This document shows, piece by piece, positions 4,883 to 10,975 of a stretch of 10,975 nt of DNA. The notes beneath the pieces were generated by a model. The model did no database searches. It saw nothing but the letters and a program-made list of their open reading frames with translations, and had not been told where the DNA came from. Positions within the stretch are counted from its first letter, which is position 1. Each line of letters begins with the position of its first letter. The stretch is from the NCBI GenBank assembly GCA_947252975.1, contig CAMXWX010000028.1, forward strand, positions 1 to 10,975, given 5' to 3'. Origin of the DNA: an uncultured Gardnerella sp. Its GTDB lineage: Bacteria > Actinomycetota > Actinomycetes > Actinomycetales > Bifidobacteriaceae. A program made the translations under genes and the position numbers.

Positions 4883-7495
4883 CTAGAGCGAAGCGTTGTA
4901 ATGCTGCACTTTAAGCGTGCGTCGAGAAGAATCGAGCTTGCCGAGCACCATGCGACGCAAAGCAAGGTCGGCATCCTTGTGCTCATCAAGCCAGCTTTGC
5001 CCGCGCTCAACTAATTCGTCTACATCCGCATAATTTGGATACAAGCCTTCAATCAAAGTTTCCGCCATGTGGAATGTGCGATTCTTCCAAATCCACTCAA
5101 CTTCCGCAAAGTAGCGCTCAACATAAGACTTAACCAAATCACCTTTAGCAGTGCTTGCAAATCCAGCAACAACAGCACCCATTTGCATATTAGTTAAATT
5201 GAGATTGCGCAAAGCCTGTTCAAAAGCCCAATCCTTAGCTTCTGCAGTTGAGCGAGCCGCACGAGCCTGATATGCGTATTCACGATTCTCGGTAGTATCG
5301 CGCTTAGCGAGTTCCGCATCAATTCCAGCTTCGTCCAAAGCGTTCACGCCTGCGAGCGCAATAAGAATGCTCCAGCGCAAGTCGTTATCGATTTCCAAGC
5401 CTTCTAAGCGCACAGAACCGTCAAGCAATCCGTTAGCGATTTGTACAAACTCACTATCTCCAACTTCGCCGTAGCCAAGATAAGCCTTGAGCAACTGGAA
5501 TTGCTCGTCCGATCCTGCTTTAGCCGCCAAAGCCAACTGCCATAGTTCGTGAGCAACATGCTTTGCAACTTGCGCTTGGCGCTCAGGCACAACATAGTGG
5601 CTTGCAGTTACCTTTACTTGACCAAGAGCATAGCGGAAAGTAGTTGATTCGTGCTCTGTTGCCAAGGCCTTAAGGCTAAGTTCCACAAAGCGCTCTGCTG
5701 GGAATTCTGCGTCGCGAGTCACATCCCACAATGCAAGCCAAATAAGCGAGCGAGTCAAAGAATCCTTAAAGCGGTAGAGATTTTCGGCAGCAAATTCAAG
5801 CGACTTTTCGTCAAAACGCAACTTTGTGTAAGTCAAGTCGTCGTCGTTTACAAGAATAAGCGCAGGCCTTTGCAATCCGCGCGCTTCCGCCACTTCCGTC
5901 ACTTCGCCATCAACATCTAGTTCGATTCGCTTTGTGCGCACAATTTCGCCACTTGCTTCGTCCACATTGTAGAATCCAACAGCCAAGCGATGTGCACGCA
6001 AAACTGGATGCTCAACTGGCGCGCTTTGACGCAAGCGCAAAGAAGCAATAGTGCCGTCTTCAGCTTCTTCGACTTCGGTAGAAATCGTGTTAATTCCAGC
6101 CTTTTCAAGCCATTGCGCACTCCAAGACTTAAGATCGCGTCCGCTTGTAAGCTCTAACTCGTGCAACAAATCAGCCAAAGTTGCGTTGCTATAAGCATGC
6201 TTGCTTAAGTAGTTGTGAATTCCTTCAAAGAACTTTTCGCGTCCAACATACGCTACGAGTTGCTTCAATACAGAAGCACCCTTTGCATAAGTAATGCCGT
6301 CGAAGTTAACGGAAGTGTCGTTCAAATCGTTGATTGGAGCCACGATTGGATGCGTTGTTGGAAGCTGATCTTGATTAAGCGCCCAACTCTTTTCGCCAGA
6401 ATTAAACGTGCTCCAAGCGTCGTGCCATTCGGTTGCTTCAGCCGTTGCAAGCGTAGACGTAAACTCAGCAAAAGACTCGTTAAGCCAAAGATCGTTCCAC
6501 CACTTCATAGTTACGTAGTCACCGAACCACATGTGTGCAAGCTCATGCAAGACTGTTACAACGCGGCGCTCAGCATAAGCGTCTGTAACTTTGGATTCAA
6601 ACACGTATTGGTCGCGAATTGTAACCATACCAATGTTTTCCATAGCGCCAGCGTTGTATTCTGGCACATAAATCTGATCGTACTTTGCGTATGGGTATGG
6701 CACTCCCCAAGTCTTAGCGTAGAAAGCAAAGCCCTTCTTTGTAATATCGAACAAGTAGTCAACGTCTTTTGCAAACGCGTCTTTAAGTGCTTGACGGCAG
6801 TACATTGCCATTGGAACTACGCGGCCGTCCTCATTGTTGTAAGACGTATGCCATTCGGCGTAAGGACCTGCGCAAATCGCAGTTAAGTAGGAGCTCATTT
6901 TTGGAGTTGACTCAAACACCCAGCGCTTCATGCCTTCTACAGCGCCATTTTCCAAAGTGCCATCTTCCGTCTTGCGGCCTTCAATCGCAGTTTCGCTTTT
7001 AACTGGCATGTTGGAAGTAACAATCCAACTTTCTGGAGCATCCACACTAAAGTCAAAAACAGCCTTCAAATCTGGCTGATCGAACACTGCATAAACGCGG
7101 CGAGCGTCTGGAACCTCAAATTGCGTGTAAAGGTAAACGTTGCCGTCGGAAGGATCAACGCTTCTGTGCAAGCCTTCGCCCGTGTTGGAATATTGGCAAT
7201 TTGCTACGACTTCTACTGTGTTGTGCTCAGCCAAATTTGCAAGCTCGATGCGACTATCTGCAAAAACCTTAGAAACGTCAAGCGAAACGCCATTAAGCAC
7301 AACGGATTCAACACTGTTTGCAATCAAATCGAGGAAGCTTGTTCCACCAACTTTTGCGCCAAACTCAATTTTTGTGTGCGACTTAAAATCGCGGCCGCCC
7401 TTGCCTAAATCAAGTGCAACAGTGTAGTGAATTGGCATTTGGATAGCGCTAAAACGTTCCGCAGCTTCTACGCGAGTCAGATTTGCTCCTGGCAT
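4883..7495 (-). CDS. pepN: Aminopeptidase N (M1 family zinc metallopeptidase)
   Basis: A cytosolic zinc aminopeptidase of 870 residues that removes N-terminal residues from oligopeptides, with broad specificity expected. An N-terminal beta-domain (about 15-210) contains the M1-typical DQPDLKAVFDFSV. The exopeptidase loop GAMEN is at 283-287. The zinc site HELAH at 317-321 is followed 18 residues later by the third ligand Glu340 in WLNESFAEF. A TYAKG segment further on probably carries the catalytic Tyr. The C-terminal half is the helical ERAP1-like domain, as in actinobacterial PepN. Length and motifs are complete. The start is supported by AAGGAAG five bases upstream, and a second copy of this site lies 11 bases further upstream. 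rnj precedes it by 107 bases on the same strand with no terminator visible, so readthrough is possible. Confidence 0.96.
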   Translation of the reverse strand: MPGANLTRVEAAERFSAIQMPIHYTVALDLGKGGRDFKSHTKIEFGAKVGGTSFLDLIANSVESVVLNGVSLDVSKVFADSRIELANLAEHNTVEVVANCQYSNTGEGLHRSVDPSDGNVYLYTQFEVPDARRVYAVFDQPDLKAVFDFSVDAPESWIVTSNMPVKSETAIEGRKTEDGTLENGAVEGMKRWVFESTPKMSSYLTAICAGPYAEWHTSYNNEDGRVVPMAMYCRQALKDAFAKDVDYLFDITKKGFAFYAKTWGVPYPYAKYDQIYVPEYNAGAMENIGMVTIRDQYVFESKVTDAYAERRVVTVLHELAHMWFGDYVTMKWWNDLWLNESFAEFTSTLATAEATEWHDAWSTFNSGEKSWALNQDQLPTTHPIVAPINDLNDTSVNFDGITYAKGASVLKQLVAYVGREKFFEGIHNYLSKHAYSNATLADLLHELELTSGRDLKSWSAQWLEKAGINTISTEVEEAEDGTIASLRLRQSAPVEHPVLRAHRLAVGFYNVDEASGEIVRTKRIELDVDGEVTEVAEARGLQRPALILVNDDDLTYTKLRFDEKSLEFAAENLYRFKDSLTRSLIWLALWDVTRDAEFPAERFVELSLKALATEHESTTFRYALGQVKVTASHYVVPERQAQVAKHVAHELWQLALAAKAGSDEQFQLLKAYLGYGEVGDSEFVQIANGLLDGSVRLEGLEIDNDLRWSILIALAGVNALDEAGIDAELAKRDTTENREYAYQARAARSTAEAKDWAFEQALRNLNLTNMQMGAVVAGFASTAKGDLVKSYVERYFAEVEWIWKNRTFHMAETLIEGLYPNYADVDELVERGQSWLDEHKDADLALRRMVLGKLDSSRRTLKVQHYNASL

Positions 7496-7500
7496 ATTAA

Positions 7501-7522
7501 CTTCCTTATATCTTCCTTTATT
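7501..7522. repeat. 11-bp duplication that doubles the pepN ribosome binding site
   Basis: CTTCCTTATAT (7501-7511) is followed by CTTCCTTTATT (7512-7522). On the minus strand each unit carries AAGGAAG, so pepN has two Shine-Dalgarno sequences 11 bases apart; the nearer one is at functional distance from the ATG. Confidence 0.8.
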
Positions 7523-7544
7523 TTTTCTTATATTTTTTCTTATA
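7521..7544. repeat. 12-bp perfect tandem duplication
   Basis: TTTTTTCTTATA occurs at 7521-7532 and again at 7533-7544, followed by a partial third unit. It lies in the pepN leader on the minus strand, just upstream of the doubled ribosome binding site. Confidence 0.9.
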
Positions 7545-7578
7545 TTTTTGACTATTTTTCTGATTCTTGATTAGTTTT

Positions 7579-7611
7579 GATTAATCCTTGACTAATCCTT
7601 GACTAATCCTT
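7579..7611. repeat. 11-bp tandem array overlapping the end of rnj
   Basis: GATTAATCCTT (7579) is followed by two exact GACTAATCCTT units (7590, 7601). The last unit contains the stop codon and final codons of rnj (AAG GAT TAG on the minus strand), and the others copy that end into the 3' untranslated region. Confidence 0.92.
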
Positions 7612-9558
7612 TTGCGCAAGATCCGCAACAACAGGCACAATCATTGGCTTTCTACGCAACGCGCGCGCAATCCAACTTCCAAGCGTTCTGCGCATAATCT
7701 GCTGCAACTTGTGCGTGTCTTTCTCGCCGTGCATCATGGCATCTTGAAGCTGGAAAACAATCTGAGATCGAACCTTTTCAAAATCAGATTCGTCTTCTGC
7801 AACAGCATTCAAGTAAATCTTTGGACCTGCTACAACATCTGCGCTATCTGTATTTACAACTACAAAACTAGACACAAAGCCTTCTGTGCCAAGGATTCTG
7901 CGCTTTTCCAACTCCTCGTCGGTAAGCTCGCCAACGGAATCGCCGTCAACATACACATATCCGCATGGAACAGAGCCAACAACAGCGGCATTTCCGTGGT
8001 ACAAGTCCACAACATCGCCATCTTCTGCCAAAACAACATTCTTAGGGTCCACGCCCGTTTTAACAGCAATCAAACCGTTTGCAACAAGATGCCTGTGTTC
8101 GCCGTGGATTGGCATAGCGCACTTTGGCTTAACAATGTTGTACAAATAGAGCAACTCGCCCTCGTTGCAATGACCAGAAACGTGAATTGCAGCATTGTCT
8201 TTGTTGATTACGCGAGCGCCCATTTGCACAAGCTTGTTAATAACCTTATAAACTTCGTGCTCGTTTCCTGGAATTAGTGAGCTTGCAAGAATAACGGTAT
8301 CAAACTCGTTAACTGTAATATCTTTGTGTATTCCGTCTGCAATTCGCCCAAGTGCTGCCATTGGCTCGCCTTGAGACCCTGTGCACATATAAACAAGCTT
8401 GTCGTCTTGAATATCTTTTGCTTGCTTTAGATCTACAACAGTATTTTCTGGAATATGCAAGTAGCCAAGATCGGCCGCAATCGACATATTTCTAACCATT
8501 GATCGCCCAACAAACACCACTTTTCTGCCATACTTATGCGCAGCATCTACCACTTGCTGAACGCGGTGAACATGGCTAGAGAAGCTTGCTACGATTATCT
8601 TGCGCGATGCGTTAGCAAACGCTTGATCCAAGGCTGGGCCAATCGAAGTTTCTGGCTTAACAAAGCCTGGAACCTCGGCGTTTGTGGAGTCTGCCATCAA
8701 TAGGTCAATTCCTTGCTCGCCAAGCTTTCCAAATTCAACCAAATCGGTGATTCTATGGTCTAATGGGAGCTGATCCAGCTTAATATCTCCCGTATCTATA
8801 ATCGTTCCAGCAGGAGTTTTTACGCATACAGCAAGAGCGTCTGGAATCGAGTGCGTTACGCTAATAAACTCCAAATTGTATGGGCCAACTTTTAGCTTTG
8901 ATCGGCCTTCTACTTGAATTGTTTTTGGCTTAATCTTGTGTTCTTCGCACTTTGCTTCAACAAACGCAAGAGTGAGCTTAGACCCGATTAGCGGAATATC
9001 TGGGCGCATTTTAAGCAAATACGGCACGCCACCAATGTGGTCTTCGTGGCCGTGAGTTAAAACTAGCGCGTCTACTTTATCTAGTCTGTTTTGAATGTAG
9101 TGGAAGTCTGGCAAAATCAGATCCACGCCTGGCTGCTCTTCTTCTGGGAACAATACGCCACAATCTATAAGCAAAATATGACCGTTATATTCAATAACGT
9201 TCATATTTCGGCCAATCTCACCCAAGCCGCCAAGCGGAACGATTCGCATTGACCCCTTGCGATACTTTGGAGGCGCAACAAGCGCGCCCTCTCGCTGATC
9301 GTTTACAACTGGTGGAAGCGCATTGTAAGTGGCTTTAGAGCTTTTAGGAGACTTAAATCCTTTAGATGCCCTACTCACCTTACTTGATTCAGAGTCTTTA
9401 GTTTTTTTAGTTTTTGTATTTTTATTTGTAGTTTTATTTTCTTTTTTCACAGTTTTTATTGACTTTTTATTGTTTATATCTGGGGATTGAGGAATTTTTA
9501 CAGAGTCTACAATCTCTGCAAGAATCTTATCCGTCGATTGCGTCGTTGTATCACTCAT
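7603..9558 (-). CDS. rnj: Ribonuclease J
   Basis: A metallo-beta-lactamase/beta-CASP ribonuclease of 651 residues with endonuclease and 5'-3' exonuclease activity in RNA maturation and decay. The core starts at MRIVPLGGLGEIGRNMNV (about 104-121). The zinc motif HGHEDH is at 169-174. SVTHSIPDA and DTGDIKLD follow, then the beta-CASP region, and HVSGHCNEGEL, the usual late His motif. An N-terminal extension (about 25-90) is Lys/Ser/Thr/Asn-rich and probably disordered; basic extensions are common in actinobacterial RNase J. The frame can be extended upstream to a TTG at 9628, but that has no ribosome binding site. I chose the ATG at 9556-9558 because TACAAT lies seven bases upstream, which fits a leaderless mRNA. 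The last codons lie inside an 11-bp tandem array. Confidence 0.95.
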   Translation of the reverse strand: MSDTTTQSTDKILAEIVDSVKIPQSPDINNKKSIKTVKKENKTTNKNTKTKKTKDSESSKVSRASKGFKSPKSSKATYNALPPVVNDQREGALVAPPKYRKGSMRIVPLGGLGEIGRNMNVIEYNGHILLIDCGVLFPEEEQPGVDLILPDFHYIQNRLDKVDALVLTHGHEDHIGGVPYLLKMRPDIPLIGSKLTLAFVEAKCEEHKIKPKTIQVEGRSKLKVGPYNLEFISVTHSIPDALAVCVKTPAGTIIDTGDIKLDQLPLDHRITDLVEFGKLGEQGIDLLMADSTNAEVPGFVKPETSIGPALDQAFANASRKIIVASFSSHVHRVQQVVDAAHKYGRKVVFVGRSMVRNMSIAADLGYLHIPENTVVDLKQAKDIQDDKLVYMCTGSQGEPMAALGRIADGIHKDITVNEFDTVILASSLIPGNEHEVYKVINKLVQMGARVINKDNAAIHVSGHCNEGELLYLYNIVKPKCAMPIHGEHRHLVANGLIAVKTGVDPKNVVLAEDGDVVDLYHGNAAVVGSVPCGYVYVDGDSVGELTDEELEKRRILGTEGFVSSFVVVNTDSADVVAGPKIYLNAVAEDESDFEKVRSQIVFQLQDAMMHGEKDTHKLQQIMRRTLGSWIARALRRKPMIVPVVADLAQKD

Positions 9559-9565
9559 CTGCTCT

Positions 9566-9571
9566 ATTGTA
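9566..9571 (-). promoter_or_regulatory. -10 box of a probable leaderless rnj promoter
   Basis: On the minus strand TACAAT is followed by AGAGCAG and then the ATG, so transcription starting about eight bases after the box would begin at the start codon. Only a poor ribosome binding site is present, unlike the strong ones of neighbouring genes. The -35 region is weak: TTGTAA at about 19 bases spacing. Confidence 0.55.
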
Positions 9572-9643
9572 GCGTTAAGCCTCAACGGATTTACAAAACT
9601 GCGACTTCGCGCGTCAACAAAAAATGGCAATCACAAAAATACC

Positions 9644-9682
9644 GTCTTAAAAGGCTGCCTTACAAGGCTGTCTTAAAATGCC
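9644..9682. repeat. 13-bp degenerate tandem array upstream of rnj
   Basis: GTCTTAAAAGGCT, GCCTTACAAGGCT and GTCTTAAAATGCC follow one another in register at 9644, 9657 and 9670. The GCCTT/AAGGC pieces are complementary and could form a small hairpin, but no clear terminator results. Confidence 0.8.
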
Positions 9683-9729
9683 AACAAAAATGCCGCGAAA
9701 AATGAAAGTCGAAAATATTAAGCCAAATC

Positions 9730-9761
9730 TAGTGCTCTAGCACTCTAATACTCTAATGCTT
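9730..9761. repeat. 8-bp tandem array overlapping the end of the 47-residue gene
   Basis: Four units in register, TAGTGCTC, TAGCACTC, TAATACTC and TAATGCTT. The last includes the final His codon and stop of the small gene on the minus strand; the other three lie downstream of it. Confidence 0.85.
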
Positions 9762-9896
9762 GCCGTATTTTTTCCAAATCTTAATTCCAATACCAACAAG
9801 AACAACCACGATTGCAAAAATCATGGAGCCAAGTATTGCAGAACCCGATTGAGTGTTAGCAAATCCAGCTGCCGAGCAAATAAGTGAACCAAACAT
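9753..9896 (-). CDS. Small single-span membrane protein, 47 residues
   Basis: A short gene with a strong start: GGAAGG lies six bases before the ATG at 9894-9896, and the frame ends with TAG at 9753-9755. The protein begins MFGSLICSAAGFANTQSGSA. One hydrophobic segment (about 20-40, ILGSMIFAIVVVLVGIGIKI) is followed by the basic tail WKKYGKH. This pattern predicts a single-pass protein with its C-terminus inside by the positive-inside rule. The single Cys at 7 is not in a clear lipobox. I do not recognise the family. It precedes rnj by 194 bases on the same strand and diverges from the MFS transporter gene. The ribosome binding site and membrane pattern argue that it is expressed; its role is unknown. 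Confidence 0.72.
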   Translation of the reverse strand: MFGSLICSAAGFANTQSGSAILGSMIFAIVVVLVGIGIKIWKKYGKH

Positions 9897-10037
9897 TTCT
9901 TGCCTTCCCAGTTTGTTTGAAACCTATAACACAATTCTACAATACTTTTCTTCAAAAGATAATCGCTATATGCAATCGCAAGAATCGCAAAAACAATCAC
10001 ATCGCAATAGACGCGACTAATCTGCGGAATCGCTTTT

Positions 10038-10084
10038 CCGCATTTTGTACCAAATTTGACCTAAAACACGTACAAAGTCGGGAA
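10038..10084. repeat. Palindromic repeat element, copy 3
   Basis: TTTGTAC at 10044-10050 and GTACAAA at 10070-10076 enclose a 19-base spacer, flanked by CCGCA and TCGGGAA exactly as in copy 2 at 241-287. Of 47 aligned bases 40 are identical and there are no gaps; both arms are unchanged, and five of the seven differences fall in the spacer. Like copies 1 and 2, it sits between two divergent genes. Confidence 0.85.
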
Positions 10085-10150
10085 GAAACAAAACAACATC
10101 GGCAAACTTTGACGCCATAATGTAGACTAGAAAGACACTCAAAAATCAAT

Positions 10151-10177
10151 CATGTTAATCAAGTTAAACATGTTAAG
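10151..10177. repeat. 9-bp tandem array upstream of the MFS gene
   Basis: CATGTTAAT, CAAGTTAAA and CATGTTAAG follow one another at 10151, 10160 and 10169. The array ends 14 bases before the ribosome binding site of the MFS gene. Confidence 0.8.
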
Positions 10178-10203
10178 CGCGTACAAATTTAAGGGAAGTG
10201 AAT

Positions 10204-10975
10204 ATGTCATCGAAATCGGCGCAGCCAAAGTCTTCGCCTATGTCAAACTACGTAAGATTGTTCTCTTTTGAAGGAACACGAGCGTTTTGCATATCTGGAG
10301 CAATAGCAAGGCTGCCTATTTCGATGATGGGCTTAGGAATTGTTCTGGCATTAAACCACATTTACAACAATTGGACAATTGCAGGCACAATGAGCGCAGC
10401 ATACGTGCTATCGCAAGCAGCTGTAACGCCATTATACGCAAAGCTTTTTGATAGATTCGGCCAGCGAAAAGTGGGCGTAATCGCCCTAAGTGCGCAAGTT
10501 GTTTGCATGCTGTCGTTTGCCACCGCTGCACTTTTCCACATACCTTTGCCAATACTGTTTGCGCTTGCAATTTTAATGGGAGTTACACAATTTGCGTTCG
10601 GCGCGCTCGTTAGAACTCGCTGGGCATACACGCTTAAAAATCAAAGCGACGACACTTTGCTAAACGTTGCATACGCGCTGGAATCTGGAATTGACGAGAT
10701 TGTGTTTATATTCGGACCAATTCTTGCTGCATGGCTTGCCACTAGCGTTCACCCTGTATCTCAGCTTTTTGTGCCAGTCCTAGCAAGCGGACTAGGCGGA
10801 GCATGGTTCTTATCGCTTAAAAACACGCAGCCAGCGGTTGTTAAAATCGTGCAAGTAGAAAGCGCACCCGCAAATGATGAAGATGTGCGAGTCGCGCTGG
10901 AAAATGGCCCTTACACAGCAAGTGAAGACTCATCGAAAAATGGCAAGAAACTAATCGCAAAAAATCTTAGAGATA
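10204..10975 (+). CDS. MFS transporter, N-terminal half (truncated by window edge)
   Basis: An open frame of 257 codons runs to the right edge without a stop. The ATG is preceded by AAGGGAAG at about five bases spacing. The protein begins MSSKSAQPKSSPMSNYVRLF. Six hydrophobic segments lie near residues 30-50, 60-80, 90-112, 115-138, 165-182 and 186-205. DRFGQRKVG (83-91), between segments two and three, is the major facilitator superfamily motif A. After the sixth segment comes a polar, charged stretch (206-257), which fits the central cytoplasmic loop, so about half of a 12-span protein is present. It would be a secondary transporter of the cytoplasmic membrane, drug-export-like or sugar-type. 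The substrate cannot be told from this half. Confidence 0.85.
   Translation, partial: MSSKSAQPKSSPMSNYVRLFSFEGTRAFCISGAIARLPISMMGLGIVLALNHIYNNWTIAGTMSAAYVLSQAAVTPLYAKLFDRFGQRKVGVIALSAQVVCMLSFATAALFHIPLPILFALAILMGVTQFAFGALVRTRWAYTLKNQSDDTLLNVAYALESGIDEIVFIFGPILAAWLATSVHPVSQLFVPVLASGLGGAWFLSLKNTQPAVVKIVQVESAPANDEDVRVALENGPYTASEDSSKNGKKLIAKNLRD

Larger units (their letters stand above)
9897..10203. other. Divergent intergenic region, 47-residue gene / MFS gene
   Basis: The 307 bases hold palindromic element copy 3, a 9-bp tandem array, and a run of AATCGCAA-like words at 9973-10007 (AATCGCAA, AATCGCAAA, ATCGCAATAG), another decayed repeat. Both genes must be transcribed from here, but I cannot point to a convincing -35/-10 pair for either. 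Confidence 0.5.

Noticed and set aside
6215..6886. 223-codon open frame on the plus strand
   Set aside because: It lies fully antisense to the conserved catalytic part of pepN and its product is Cys/Val-rich without any domain; a shadow of pepN codon usage.
7612..8277. 221-codon open frame on the plus strand
   Set aside because: Antisense to the rnj beta-CASP and C-terminal region, with no ribosome binding site or domain visible.
9559..9630. N-terminal extension of rnj to a TTG start
   Set aside because: There is no ribosome binding site at the TTG, the added residues resemble no RNase J sequence, and the internal ATG has a well-placed -10 box.

Overview
The window looks like chromosomal DNA of a low-GC member of the Bifidobacteriaceae, most likely Gardnerella. 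This is inferred by eye from an A+T-rich but actinobacterial gene set (Actinobacteria-type PepN, PepP with a long N-terminal extension, RNase J with a Lys-rich leader, a YkoE-type ECF substrate subunit, a PfkB-type fructokinase). No database search was run. There is no phage, plasmid, insertion sequence, CRISPR array or defence gene.

Layout, left to right. The first 92 bases are the 5' end of a minus-strand gene, probably folC. A 459-base divergent region (93-551) follows, with a 14-bp tandem array, a pair of palindromic repeat elements and a leader hairpin. A plus-strand solitary ykoE-like ECF substrate subunit comes next (552-1268), then a plus-strand tRNA with anticodon CAT (1416-1489). 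The centre, about 1.7-9.9 kb, is all minus strand. Read in transcription order (high to low coordinates) it holds a 47-residue membrane protein, RNase J (rnj), aminopeptidase N (pepN), Xaa-Pro aminopeptidase (pepP), a fructokinase-like sugar kinase and a 58-residue unknown protein that ends at a good intrinsic terminator. The window closes with the first half of an MFS transporter on the plus strand, divergent from the 47-residue protein.

Functionally this is housekeeping and nutrient acquisition. PepN and PepP together break down oligopeptides, PepP handling X-Pro N-termini. The kinase feeds fructose into central metabolism. RNase J processes and degrades RNA. YkoE and the MFS protein are transport components. 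The sequence shows no single dedicated pathway linking them.

The unusual content lies between the genes. A short palindromic element (TTTGTAC-N19-GTACAAA plus conserved flanks) occurs three times, twice head-to-head at 191-287 and once about 9.8 kb away at 10038-10084, both times in a divergent promoter region. Nearly every intergenic gap also carries short tandem duplications (units 8-15 bp, 2 to about 11 copies). Some begin in the last codons of a gene and some sit directly against a ribosome binding site. RNase J appears to be expressed from a leaderless mRNA. I found no clear multi-gene novel system.
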